A DNA stretch of 64,000 nt from CAVYXZ01 sp965223835 (GCA_965223835.1 CBDCXQ010000001.1:3100001-3164000), one strand, 5' to 3'. Shown: positions 1 to 7,233, counted from the first letter of the stretch. Numbers and translations are program-made. Notes: a model not told the origin generated them from the sequence alone.

Positions 1-2
1 TG

Positions 3-434
3 GTCTTTCATGGTTTTAGTGGCTTCGTCACAGCCTCGATCAAACGTGAAAGTGCGGCGGCCCGCATCCACGTCACAATTGGAGTCGGCAACGTCATCTT
101 GAACGCGTTGCTCATCCCCCAATTTGGTTTGATCGGCGCTTGCTTCGCCACTGTACTAACCGACATGACCGGTGCGTTATTATTCTATTTTCTGTTCCGC
201 CAGGAATTGGGCAACGGCCTCGGTATACGCCAGGCGGGACCCATTTTGTTATCAACCGCTGCTATGGGACTATTGGTATGGCTTCTGCGCGGCCAACATG
301 TCTTTATCATTATTCCCATTAGCGCCCTCGTCTATGGTTTGCTCATCTGGTTGACGGGCGCAATCACCGTTGCCGAGCGGCAACAGATTTTTGGTCTGGT
401 GAATCGTGGGCGGGCTAAACTACGGTTGTCGTGA
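3..434 (+). CDS. Oligosaccharide flippase (Wzx/MATE-like), C-terminal part
   Basis: Only the last ~143 codons are present; the reading frame is open to the left edge of the window, so the gene starts outside. The visible part contains alternating hydrophobic segments. The stretch LNALLIPQFGLIGACFAT matches the usual 'N..LIP.fG..GAa.AT' signature of polysaccharide-exporting flippases of the MOP superfamily (established family feature). These proteins move lipid-linked oligosaccharide across the cytoplasmic membrane. The downstream GT4 glycosyltransferase fits a glycan-assembly locus. The protein ends in a basic tail (GRAKLRLS), plausibly cytoplasmic. Substrate cannot be inferred. Confidence 0.7.
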   Translation, partial: VFHGFSGFVTASIKRESAAARIHVTIGVGNVILNALLIPQFGLIGACFATVLTDMTGALLFYFLFRQELGNGLGIRQAGPILLSTAAMGLLVWLLRGQHVFIIIPISALVYGLLIWLTGAITVAERQQIFGLVNRGRAKLRLS

Positions 435-435
435 A

Positions 436-464
436 ATCGTCACTGTAAATGAACGAACTATAAT
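436..464 (+). promoter_or_regulatory. Possible promoter of the GT4 gene
   Basis: A perfect TATAAT lies at 459-464 in the short gap between the flippase stop and the GT4 start, about 34 bp before the ATG. The matching -35 position (around 436-441) is poor, so this is a tentative call. Confidence 0.3.
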
Positions 465-497
465 GTCAATATTCGAGACTCGAACCCAAGAGAGTGT

Positions 498-1865
498 ATG
501 ACCATGCGCATTGCTTATATCTCCCACTTTTATCCACCCACCCAAAACGCGGGCATTGAACAAAATACGCATGGTCTCGCCACTGGCATGCAAGCCGCGG
601 GGCACACTGTTAAAGTATTATGCGCTGCGAACTGGACCGAAGGTGACACCTACTGGCAGGGTTATACCGAAGATGAATGGGACGGTGTGCCGGTTCGGCG
701 ATTTAACCTGAACTGGAGCAAAGCCGACGACCCCACCCGTAATCTATATGACAACGAGTTTTTGGCCGAACACATCCGCGAGTTTCTGGTAACATTCCAG
801 CCGGATATTGTCCACATCGCCTCAATGTACACGCTGTCCATGCGCGTCGTCGTGGTGGCAAAGGAATTGGGCATTCCAACAGTCATGACGCTGAGTGATT
901 TCTGGTTAATCTGCCCCCGGCATACGCTGGTACGTTATGACGGTGAGATTTGTGATGGTCAAGTACCGGTGGCGACCTGCCATAATTGCATGCTGAGTGA
1001 ATCGCGTCTATACCGCGTGTCGCAGCAAATCATGCCATCTGACTGGGTGAGTTCCGTCTATGATAATTTAATCAGCCAGCCTCGCTTATCAAAGCATGTA
1101 CCCGGCATGACCCGATGGGGCATGGATGTTCAAGCTCGTCGTGACATTATCCGTAAATTCGCGCCCTACATTGATCAGTTTATCGCCCCCTCACGTTATA
1201 TCGCCGAAACGATTCAACGTGCTGGTCTGGAAGATATTGAGGTTGCCATTTCCCATCATGGCAATCGGCTTAACTGGCTCTCAGATTATCAACCCCGACC
1301 ACCAGACAATGAATTGCACTTTGGCTACATTGGTCAAATTAATCCGATCAAAGGCGTTCATTTACTCATTCAAGGCTTCGCCGCCAACCAATTCCCACCC
1401 GATGTGAAACTATTTATCTACGGTAATCTGGAAGCCAATCCTGCGTATACTGCGCAACTACAGGCATTGGCTGAAAATCACGCCAACATCTCTCTAGAGG
1501 GGCCGTTTGTACGCACCGAATTGCCCGGTGTATTGCAAAACATTGATGTGCTGGTGGTACCGTCAACCTGGCCGGAAGTGGCTGGTCTCGTGGTACAGGA
1601 AGCTTTTGCCGCCAACATCCCCGTTCTCGCCAGTAACATGGGCGGCCTGCCAGAGTTCGTTCAACCCGGTGAAGGTGGCATACTTTTCGACGTCGAAGAT
1701 CATAGTGGAGTCCAGCAGGCACTCGCGGATGTTGTTGCGGGTGGCCCAAAATATCTGGCGGCGCTACAGGCCGCTGTCCCACCCGTGCGCACGATCGCCG
1801 ATGAGCAAATATACCTGGAAAGTGTTTATCAGCGCCTGCTACAAGACGCCATTGTTCAGCCCTAA
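498..1865 (+). CDS. Glycosyltransferase family 4
   Basis: A 455-residue GT-B fold glycosyltransferase that would move a sugar from a nucleotide-sugar donor to a lipid-linked or polysaccharide acceptor at the inner membrane face. The N-terminal half begins with MRIAYISHFYPP, the typical acceptor-side Rossmann start. The C-terminal half has GYIGQINPIKG near residue 280 and the donor-binding E-x7-E region PSTWPEVAGLVVQEAF followed by VLASNMGGLPEFV. A Cys-containing insert (CPRH...CDGQ...CHNC, residues ~135-165) is seen in a subset of GT4 proteins. Two start codons are possible, 498 and 504; the purine-rich AGAGAG is better spaced for 504. The stop codon overlaps the next ATG by one base (TAATG), suggesting coupled translation. 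Sugar specificity is unknown. Confidence 0.88.
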   Translation: MTMRIAYISHFYPPTQNAGIEQNTHGLATGMQAAGHTVKVLCAANWTEGDTYWQGYTEDEWDGVPVRRFNLNWSKADDPTRNLYDNEFLAEHIREFLVTFQPDIVHIASMYTLSMRVVVVAKELGIPTVMTLSDFWLICPRHTLVRYDGEICDGQVPVATCHNCMLSESRLYRVSQQIMPSDWVSSVYDNLISQPRLSKHVPGMTRWGMDVQARRDIIRKFAPYIDQFIAPSRYIAETIQRAGLEDIEVAISHHGNRLNWLSDYQPRPPDNELHFGYIGQINPIKGVHLLIQGFAANQFPPDVKLFIYGNLEANPAYTAQLQALAENHANISLEGPFVRTELPGVLQNIDVLVVPSTWPEVAGLVVQEAFAANIPVLASNMGGLPEFVQPGEGGILFDVEDHSGVQQALADVVAGGPKYLAALQAAVPPVRTIADEQIYLESVYQRLLQDAIVQP

Positions 1866-2725
1866 TGTCTGTCGCAAAACGCATTCAACCTTTTTTCGAT
1901 CAGCCGATCCAACAGATGCAACCGCTTAGCGGCGGGATGATTGGCGAAGTTTACAAAGTCACCCTGGCGAATCGACAGGTAGTTGTTGCCAAAGTTGGCA
2001 CACCATCAGCCCGACTTGACATTGAGGGCTATATGCTGCGCTATCTGGCGGAAAACAGTCGCTTGCCGGTCCCAACAGTGCTGCACAGCGATGAAACCTT
2101 GCTCATCATGTCGTTTATTGACGGTCAAAGCCACCTGGGGACAGCCGAACAGCAACATGCTGCCGACTTGCTGGCAGACCTGCATACTATCACGCAGCAA
2201 CAATTTGGACTGGATCGGGACACCCTGATCGGCCCGTTGCCTCAGCCCAATCAACTGACCACTTCATGGATTGACTTTTTCCGTGACCAGCGCCTGCTAT
2301 ATATGGCTCATGAAGCCCACACCAATGGCCCATTATCTGCCCACATGTTGGCACGTCTCGAGCATTTCAGCACGCATCTCAACGATTGGTTAATCGAACC
2401 AGATCAACCCGCGCTCATTCATGGTGACATCTGGACAACCAACGTGTTGACAAACAAAGGAAAAGTCACCGGCTTCCTTGACCCGGCCATTTATTATGGT
2501 CACGCCGAAATCGAGCTGGCCTATACCACGATGTTTGGCACATTCGGACGTACTTTTGATTCGGCATTTTTCGAGCGTTACCGTCATTTACGCCCGATTG
2601 AGCCGGGCTTCTTCGAAACCCGCCGCCACATTTACAACCTGTACCCGTTGCTGGTCCACCTTCGCTTATTCGGCTTGCAATACGCATCGCCCATTGACGA
2701 AACCCTGCGTGAATTTGGCTTTTAG
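1865..2725 (+). CDS. Fructosamine kinase family protein
   Basis: 286 residues with the fructosamine/ketosamine-3-kinase signature. A glycine-rich start (LSGGMIGEVYKV, residues ~20-31) is followed by the lysine of VVAKVG, the catalytic loop HGDIWTTN near residue 186, and the metal-binding DPAIYYGHAEIELA. The tail YNLYPLLVHLRLFGLQY is characteristic of the family. Known members phosphorylate the sugar of glycated amines (fructoselysine, ribuloselysine) so that the adduct falls off, a protein-repair activity. Its tight coupling to a GT4 gene could instead point to a sugar or aminoglycoside-type substrate. It is the last gene before the lysine attenuator, so it is probably not part of the lys operon. 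Confidence 0.85.
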   Translation: MSVAKRIQPFFDQPIQQMQPLSGGMIGEVYKVTLANRQVVVAKVGTPSARLDIEGYMLRYLAENSRLPVPTVLHSDETLLIMSFIDGQSHLGTAEQQHAADLLADLHTITQQQFGLDRDTLIGPLPQPNQLTTSWIDFFRDQRLLYMAHEAHTNGPLSAHMLARLEHFSTHLNDWLIEPDQPALIHGDIWTTNVLTNKGKVTGFLDPAIYYGHAEIELAYTTMFGTFGRTFDSAFFERYRHLRPIEPGFFETRRHIYNLYPLLVHLRLFGLQYASPIDETLREFGF

Positions 2726-2781
2726 ACACAAACACGTCCAATTACCACACATTGCACAAAGAAATTCGGTCAAAATAGCTG

Positions 2782-2810
2782 TGGTTATCTGGAAGATGAT
2801 TCGCTATAGT
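2782..2810 (+). promoter_or_regulatory. Possible promoter of the lys attenuator/operon
   Basis: TATAGT at 2805-2810 matches the -10 consensus in 5 of 6 positions, with TGGTTA 17 bp upstream as a weak -35. Transcription would start near 2817, ~30 nt before the first leader-peptide ATG. An alternative is TTGCAC at 2752-2757 with AAAATA at 2772-2777. Assigned by eye only. Confidence 0.4.
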
Positions 2811-2845
2811 TGTTATCATTCAAGATTTGAGGCAAAAATCTAGAC

Positions 2846-2896
2846 ATGTTTACCAACACAAGCAAGAAGGCGAAGAAGACCCAACCGAATCAATAG
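2846..2896 (+). CDS. Lys-rich leader peptide 1 of the lys operon
   Basis: A 16-codon reading frame, MFTNTSKKAKKTQPNQ, followed by TAG. Four of 16 residues are lysine, clustered as KKAKK at 2864-2878, and all four codons are AAG. It lies upstream of lysine-pathway genes, which is the arrangement expected of a ribosome-stalling leader peptide. GAGG at 2829-2832 is the only Shine-Dalgarno-like sequence and its 13-nt spacing is long. The frame is closed by TGA at 2828-2830, so the peptide cannot start further upstream. The core TSKKxKK recurs in leader peptide 2. The peptide itself probably has no function beyond being translated. Confidence 0.72.
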   Translation: MFTNTSKKAKKTQPNQ

Positions 2897-2958
2897 TTCG
2901 GGTTTTTTGCTTGTGAGTGATAAATAGCAAACCTGCCCGGACACGGCGCAGGTTTTTT
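2885..2958 (+). promoter_or_regulatory. Attenuator 1 pairing region (arms 1-4)
   Basis: Arm 1 CCGAA (2885-2889) pairs with arm 2 TTCGG (2897-2901). Arm 2, read as CGGGTTT (2899-2905), pairs with arm 3 AAACCTG (2929-2935), with one G-U pair. Arm 3 pairs with arm 4 GCAGGTTT (2948-2955) to form the terminator. A ribosome stalled on the AAG codons (2864-2878) would cover arm 1 and free arm 2 to pair with arm 3 (readthrough). A ribosome reaching the TAG (2894-2896) would cover arm 2 and let the terminator form. Pairings are seen in the sequence; the mechanism is inferred by analogy with trp/his attenuation. Confidence 0.6.
2929..2958 (+). terminator. Attenuator 1 terminator, between the two leader peptides
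   Basis: The arms AAACCTGC (2929-2936) and GCAGGTTT (2948-2955) pair over 8 bp, and CCG/CGG can extend the stem inward with one bulged base. A T6 run follows at 2953-2958. It is a good intrinsic terminator, 32 nt after the first leader stop and 19 nt before the second leader start. The 5' arm can alternatively pair with CGGGTTT (2899-2905), giving a competing antiterminator. Confidence 0.75.
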
Positions 2959-2977
2959 GATTGTGGAGAGCGGACTC

Positions 2978-3037
2978 ATGTTTTTCAAGCGTTACACCAG
3001 CAAGAAGATGAAGAAGCCCAGGTTTATGTCTGGATAG
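2978..3037 (+). CDS. Lys-rich leader peptide 2 of the lys operon
   Basis: A 19-codon frame, MFFKRYTSKKMKKPRFMSG, followed by TAG. Five lysines (all AAG) and two arginines are present, with KKMKK at 3002-3016. A good ribosome binding site, GGAG (2965-2968), lies 9 nt before the ATG. The stretch TSKK-x-KK matches leader peptide 1 at the same position relative to its stop codon, and the corresponding DNA is similar, so the two look like a duplication. It lies immediately before a second attenuator structure and lysW. Confidence 0.78.
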   Translation: MFFKRYTSKKMKKPRFMSG

Positions 3038-3094
3038 TTGTGCTGCGCCCCGCGCGAATGCAAACAGCCGCCGTCCAGACAAGCACTGGGCGGC
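3018..3094 (+). promoter_or_regulatory. Attenuator 2 pairing region (arms 1-4)
   Basis: Arm 1 CCAG (3018-3021) pairs with arm 2 CTGG (3030-3033). Arm 2, read as GTCTGGA (3028-3034), pairs perfectly with arm 3 TCCAGAC (3074-3080); GCTG (3042-3045) with CAGC (3065-3068) can strengthen this antiterminator. Arm 3 also pairs with arm 4 CTGGGCGGC (3086-3094) in the terminator. The same CCAG/CTGG element is used in each arm, so the three structures exclude one another. A ribosome at the TAG (3035-3037) covers arm 2; one stalled at the AAG codons leaves it free. This is the textbook geometry of leader-peptide attenuation. Confidence 0.7.
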
Positions 3095-3103
3095 GATTTT
3101 TTT
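3067..3103 (+). terminator. Attenuator 2 terminator before lysW
   Basis: GCCGC...CCAG (3067-3078, with a 3-nt bulge) pairs with CTGGGCGGC (3086-3094), followed by T7 at 3097-3103. It is a GC-rich stem with a long T-run, located 47 nt upstream of the lysW ATG, so termination here would silence the whole operon. Confidence 0.82.
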
Positions 3104-3150
3104 GTCCATTCGAATGATTAGTAAACTCAAAAAAAGGAAATACAGGAACA

Positions 3151-3321
3151 ATGACCACACCACAATGCCCCGAATGCGATGCCGAGGTTCCGATCCCTGC
3201 CGACGCAATGGAAAACGAATTAATCGCCTGCGCCGACTGCGGGGCTGAACTTGAAATCATTAGCCTGAATCCGGTTGAACTCGAACTGGCTCCCGAAGTC
3301 GAAGAGGACTGGGGCGAATAA
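3151..3321 (+). CDS. lysW: LysW amino-group carrier protein
   Basis: A 56-residue acidic protein with two CxxC pairs (CPEC at 6-9, CADC at 27-30), which in LysW bind zinc, and the C-terminal EDWGE. In the LysW pathway the gamma-carboxyl of the terminal glutamate is ligated to the amino group of alpha-aminoadipate (or glutamate), and the intermediate stays attached to this carrier through lysine (or ornithine) synthesis. The high acidity, with many Glu, fits its role of docking on basic patches of LysX/Z/Y/J/K. The ATG follows an A-rich tract with AGGAA/AGGAACA nearby. lysX starts one base after the lysW stop codon. Confidence 0.95.
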   Translation: MTTPQCPECDAEVPIPADAMENELIACADCGAELEIISLNPVELELAPEVEEDWGE

Positions 3322-3322
3322 T

Positions 3323-4201
3323 ATGCGCATCGGCGTCCTGATTACGCATATCCGCGCTGAAGAAAAACTGCTGCTCAACGCCTTTCAAACACAGGGCATC
3401 GAGCCAGATGTGATTCTCGATCGGGATTTGAACATCGATGTTACGGCTGGGCCGAATCAACTCGCGCCGTCGGGCATCGCCTGGCATGATTATGATCTGC
3501 TGCTCGAACGGGCCGTCAGCACTTCACGTGGTCTGTATGCGCTAGCGCTGCTGAATAGTTGGGGCATCAAAACCATCAACAGCTATGAAACCGCCGCGAT
3601 CTGCGCTGATAAACTGCGGACAAGTATTGCACTGGCGCAAGCTGAAGTGCCGCAACCACAGACACGGGTCGCTTTTACACTTGAAAGCACTCTGGAGGCG
3701 CTTGACCAACTCGGTTATCCAGCAGTGTTGAAACCGGTTACGGGTTCGTGGGGACGGTTGCTGGCGCGGGTGAATGATCAGGAAACGGCTGAAGCCATCA
3801 TCGAACACCGCCAGACACTCGGCGACTACAATCATCATGTGTACTATGCCCAGGAATATGTGGACAAACCAGGCCGCGATATTCGTGCTTTTGTTGTTGG
3901 CGACCAAACGATCTGTGCCATTTATCGGACTTCTCCACACTGGATTACCAACACAGCGCGGGGCGGCGCAGCGACAAATTGCCCGGTGACCCCAGAAATT
4001 GATGATCTCTGTCAACGAGCAGCCCAGGCCGTTGGCGGCGGTATCCTCGCCATTGACCTGCTCGAATCGCCTGCTGGAGAATTGCTGGTCAACGAGATCA
4101 ACCATACGATGGAATATCGCAATAGCAGCGCTCCCACCGGCGTCGATATTCCAGCAGTCGTCGCCCAATATGCGCTGGAACAGATACGGGTGATCGCGTG
4201 A
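3323..4201 (+). CDS. lysX: LysX, LysW-alpha-aminoadipate ligase (ATP-grasp)
   Basis: 292 residues with the RimK/LysX-type ATP-grasp layout: an N-terminal MRIGVLITHIRAEEK, the phosphate-binding loop region KPVTGSWGRLLARV, and a metal-binding C-terminal segment EINHTMEYRN. It would ligate the alpha-amino group of alpha-aminoadipate to the C-terminal Glu of LysW using ATP. The start is the ATG one base after the lysW stop; the frame is open for 16 codons further upstream, but those lie inside lysW. The stop codon overlaps the lysY GTG by four bases. LysX and ArgX are close relatives, so glutamate (arginine branch) is possible; the Lys-rich leaders favour lysine. Confidence 0.93.
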   Translation: MRIGVLITHIRAEEKLLLNAFQTQGIEPDVILDRDLNIDVTAGPNQLAPSGIAWHDYDLLLERAVSTSRGLYALALLNSWGIKTINSYETAAICADKLRTSIALAQAEVPQPQTRVAFTLESTLEALDQLGYPAVLKPVTGSWGRLLARVNDQETAEAIIEHRQTLGDYNHHVYYAQEYVDKPGRDIRAFVVGDQTICAIYRTSPHWITNTARGGAATNCPVTPEIDDLCQRAAQAVGGGILAIDLLESPAGELLVNEINHTMEYRNSSAPTGVDIPAVVAQYALEQIRVIA

Positions 4202-5223
4202 TTACAGCAGGTATTGTTGGCGGCAGCGGCTACACTGGCGGTGAACTCCTGCGTCTGCTGCTGTTCCATCCCGACGTTGAAGTCACCCAGATTACCAGTC
4301 GCAGCGAGACCGGGCGCTATGTGCACACGGTTCACCCCAACTTGCGTGGTGCGGCCCAGTTACAATTTATCCACCCGGATGCGCTCCAGGCCTGTGATGT
4401 TTTGTTTCTGGCACTGCCCCATGGCACGACGGCGCGTGAGATTGAACGTTATGCCGCCCTCGCACCGACCTTAATTGACCTGTCGGCTGATTTCCGGTTG
4501 AATGCTGCCGACGATTATCAGCAGTGGTATGGCGAACAACATCCGGCCCCGGACTGGTTGGGCAAATTTATTTACGGCTTACCCGAACGTAATCGTGACC
4601 GGTTGCGCGGTGCCCACTATGCTAGCGGCGTCGGCTGCAACGCAACGGCGGTAAATCTGTCTTTGTGGCCGCTGGTGCAGGCAGGTTGGCTGGAACGCGC
4701 CGCCATCGAGATCAAAGTTGGCTCGTCGGAAGGCGGGAATCAGCCCAATGCCGGGTCGCATCATCCCGTGCGCAGCGGTGCCGTCCGCACCTACCGGCCC
4801 ACTGGACACCGGCATCTGGCTGAAGTGCAGATGATGCTTGGTCAACATGTTCCACTGCATTTTGCGGTAACGGCCATTGAGATGGTACGGGGCGTACATC
4901 TCCTGGCGCATTGTTACCTCAACGAATCCCATGCCGAGAAAGACATCTGGAAACTGTACCGCACGGCCTATGGCGACGAACCGTTTATCCGGCTGGTGCG
5001 CAACCGCACTGGCCTGCATCGTTTCCCGGAACCGCGCATTGTCGCCGGGACCAACTACTGCGACATCGGTTTTGAAATGGACACAACCGGCGATCATCTG
5101 GTTGTGATCGCTGCGCTGGATAACCTGGGTAAAGGGGCTGCCGGGTCGGCAGTTCAATGCCTCAACCTGATGCATGAATTTGATGAAACTGCCGGTCTGA
5201 CCTTCCCCGGTATCTACCCTTAA
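4198..5223 (+). CDS. lysY: LysY, LysW-aminoadipate-6-phosphate reductase (ArgC family)
   Basis: 341 residues of the ArgC/LysY NADPH-dependent semialdehyde dehydrogenase family. The N-terminal nucleotide-binding loop is GIVGGSGYTGGELLRLL. The catalytic cysteine lies in GVGCNATAVNLSLWPL near residue 144, and the substrate-binding histidine is in the C-terminal half (TGHRHLAEV and following). It reduces the acyl phosphate made by LysZ to a semialdehyde while the substrate stays on LysW. GTG start with 4-nt overlap to lysX indicates coupled translation. In the arginine branch the same reaction gives LysW-glutamate semialdehyde, so the enzyme may serve both. Confidence 0.93.
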   Translation: MITAGIVGGSGYTGGELLRLLLFHPDVEVTQITSRSETGRYVHTVHPNLRGAAQLQFIHPDALQACDVLFLALPHGTTAREIERYAALAPTLIDLSADFRLNAADDYQQWYGEQHPAPDWLGKFIYGLPERNRDRLRGAHYASGVGCNATAVNLSLWPLVQAGWLERAAIEIKVGSSEGGNQPNAGSHHPVRSGAVRTYRPTGHRHLAEVQMMLGQHVPLHFAVTAIEMVRGVHLLAHCYLNESHAEKDIWKLYRTAYGDEPFIRLVRNRTGLHRFPEPRIVAGTNYCDIGFEMDTTGDHLVVIAALDNLGKGAAGSAVQCLNLMHEFDETAGLTFPGIYP

Positions 5224-5236
5224 AGGAGCAGCACCT

Positions 5237-6055
5237 ATGATTGCAACGCTGATTGACAATATTCTGGTCGTGAAACTTGGTGGTGGCGAGGGTCTGGATC
5301 TGGATGCCAGTTGTGCCGATCTCGCGGCGATGGCACAGAATCGCCCGATGATTGTCGTGCATGGTGTCAGTGCGCTGGCGAACCGCATGTGTGAAGAAGC
5401 TGGACATCCAGTCCAAACATTGACCTCACCATCCGGCCATGCATCACGCTACACTGACCCCATTACCCGTGACATCTTCGTCGAAGCTGCCGAAATCGCC
5501 AATCAACAGGTTGTGGAGCGGCTACAGGCGCTGGGCATCAATGCCATTGGTCTGACGGGCAACAACACGGTTGTTCAAGGTGAGCGCAAAAATGCCATTC
5601 GCGCCGTCGTCGCCGGGCGGGTCCGCGTCGTTCGTGACGATTATAGCGGTTCGATTACCGGCGTTGATGGCGCTCAGTTGCATCAATTGTTGCAGGCCGG
5701 GTTCGTCCCGGTGCTGCCACCGATGGCCCTGAGCGATGACGGCCTGTTAAACATTGACGGTGACCGCGCCAGTGCTGCGGTTGCTGGTGCTTTGCAGGCC
5801 AGCGAACTGGTTATCCTCAGCAATGTACGCGGACTGTATCGCAATTTCCCGGATGAAACCAGTTTCGTCCATCAGGTTCCCGTTCATCAAATGCCTACCG
5901 CACTGGAATGGGCGCAGGGGCGTATGAAACGCAAAGTGCTTGGGGCGCAAGAGGCGTTGGCTGGTGGTGTTGACCGCGTCATCATCGGTGACGGGCGCAT
6001 TCACAACCCGGTGCAGCAAGCCCTCGCCGGACAGGGAACGGTATTTTTTCGATGA
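5237..6055 (+). CDS. lysZ: LysZ, LysW-aminoadipate kinase
   Basis: 272 residues of the amino-acid kinase family (ArgB-like). The nucleotide-binding start is VVKLGGGEG, followed by VVHGVSALANRM. Phosphoryl-transfer and ATP-site elements include VVAGRVRVVRDDYSG, VLPPMALSDDGLLNIDGDRASAAVAGAL (written here as separate motifs VLPPMALSDDG and NIDGDRASAAVAG) and RMKRKVLGAQEA. It phosphorylates the side-chain carboxylate of LysW-bound aminoadipate. AGGAG lies 8 nt before the ATG. Its stop overlaps lysJ by ATGA. Confidence 0.92.
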   Translation: MIATLIDNILVVKLGGGEGLDLDASCADLAAMAQNRPMIVVHGVSALANRMCEEAGHPVQTLTSPSGHASRYTDPITRDIFVEAAEIANQQVVERLQALGINAIGLTGNNTVVQGERKNAIRAVVAGRVRVVRDDYSGSITGVDGAQLHQLLQAGFVPVLPPMALSDDGLLNIDGDRASAAVAGALQASELVILSNVRGLYRNFPDETSFVHQVPVHQMPTALEWAQGRMKRKVLGAQEALAGGVDRVIIGDGRIHNPVQQALAGQGTVFFR

Positions 6056-7233
6056 CCGACTTGATGTCCAGTACACCGATTCGAGATGTTGAAGATGCCC
6101 ATACCTCCGGTGCCTACTACAAACGCCCGCTAACACTCACACGCGGCCAGGGCAGCACGGTTTGGGATGATGCCGGCAACAGCTATATTGACGCCACCAG
6201 TGGTCAGGGGGTCGCACTCTTAGGCCACAGCCACCCCGCCGTTGCCCAGGCCGTCGCAGCGCAGGCCGCGACGCTCATCACCTGCCCGGAAATCTTCTAT
6301 AATGGTCGTCGCTCAGGCCTGTACATGTTGCTTGCCAGCCTGACTCCTGGCGACCTGAATCGATTTTTCCTGTGTAACAGCGGGGCCGAAGCCAACGAAG
6401 GTGCGCTTAAAGTGGCGACGCTGCTGACTGGTCGCAGCGGCATCGTTGCCGCCCGCAATGCGTTTCATGGACGAACATTAGGCGCGTTGGCCCTTACCTG
6501 GAATCCGAAATACCGCGAACCATTTGCGCACTGGACCGGCGATAATGTCACGCATATTGTCTATAACGATCTAGAAGCGGCGGAAGGGGCGATCAACGAC
6601 ACGACGGCGGCGGTCATGGTTGAGATCGTGCAAGGAGAAGGTGGAGTCAACATTGCGGACTTCGAATACCTGCGCCAACTACGAAGCCTGTGTACCGAAC
6701 GCGGCGCACTGCTGATAGTCGATGAAATCCAGACCGGCCTGGGGCGCACCGGGCGCTGGTTCGCCTTCGAACATGCCGACATACTGCCCGACATCATTAC
6801 GCTGGGTAAAGGATTAGCCGGTGGCGTCCCAATGGGTGCAGTGTGCTGGCGGGAATCATTGGGCACCTTGTCACCGGGCACACACGGCAGTACATTTGGC
6901 GGCAATCCGCTGGCCTGTGTCGCCGCGATGAGTACACTGTCCACCTTATGCAGCGAACGCCTGCCAGAACGCTCGGCAGAACTGGGCACCTGGTTGTTGG
7001 ACGAATTGCAGGCGTTAGATCATCGGGCGATTCGGGAAGTACGGGGCCTGGGCTTGATGATCGGCATTCAATTGCGTGGTCGAGTCACTCCAGTCCTGAA
7101 AAACCTGCAAGAACGGGGCGTCCTGGCCCTTCCCGCCGGTTTCAATGTGCTGCGCCTGCTGCCGCCGCTGATTATCACCCCTGCGGAATTGCAACAGGTC
7201 ATCAACGCCATCGCGGAGTCACTGGATGAATAA
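6052..7233 (+). CDS. lysJ: LysJ, LysW-aminoadipate semialdehyde aminotransferase
   Basis: 393-residue class III PLP aminotransferase (ArgD/LysJ type). Visible motifs are the PLP phosphate contact NSGAEANEGALK, the aspartate in LLIVDEIQTGLGRTG and the Schiff-base lysine in ITLGKGLAGGVPMGAV, then the THGSTFGGNPLAC cofactor contact. It transfers an amino group, normally from glutamate, to the LysW-bound semialdehyde, making LysW-lysine (or LysW-ornithine). It overlaps lysZ by four bases and lysK by eight, so the operon is translationally coupled throughout. Confidence 0.93.
   Translation: MTDLMSSTPIRDVEDAHTSGAYYKRPLTLTRGQGSTVWDDAGNSYIDATSGQGVALLGHSHPAVAQAVAAQAATLITCPEIFYNGRRSGLYMLLASLTPGDLNRFFLCNSGAEANEGALKVATLLTGRSGIVAARNAFHGRTLGALALTWNPKYREPFAHWTGDNVTHIVYNDLEAAEGAINDTTAAVMVEIVQGEGGVNIADFEYLRQLRSLCTERGALLIVDEIQTGLGRTGRWFAFEHADILPDIITLGKGLAGGVPMGAVCWRESLGTLSPGTHGSTFGGNPLACVAAMSTLSTLCSERLPERSAELGTWLLDELQALDHRAIREVRGLGLMIGIQLRGRVTPVLKNLQERGVLALPAGFNVLRLLPPLIITPAELQQVINAIAESLDE

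Noticed and set aside
1414..1884. Minus-strand open frame opposite the GT4 gene
   Set aside because: Shadow of the GT4 C-terminal domain, rich in Arg/Pro/His as expected for antisense translation.
2897..2908. CCGAA/TTCGG hairpin plus T6 as a stand-alone terminator
   Set aside because: The stem has only five pairs; it is better explained as arms 1:2 of attenuator 1.
2840..3208. Minus-strand open frame of ~120 codons across the lys leader
   Set aside because: No ribosome site or family features. The region is fully explained by plus-strand leader peptides, stems and T-runs; the frame is a by-product.
4579..5388. Long minus-strand open frame opposite lysY/lysZ
   Set aside because: Lies antisense to two clear genes, with composition typical of a shadow frame and no recognisable motif.
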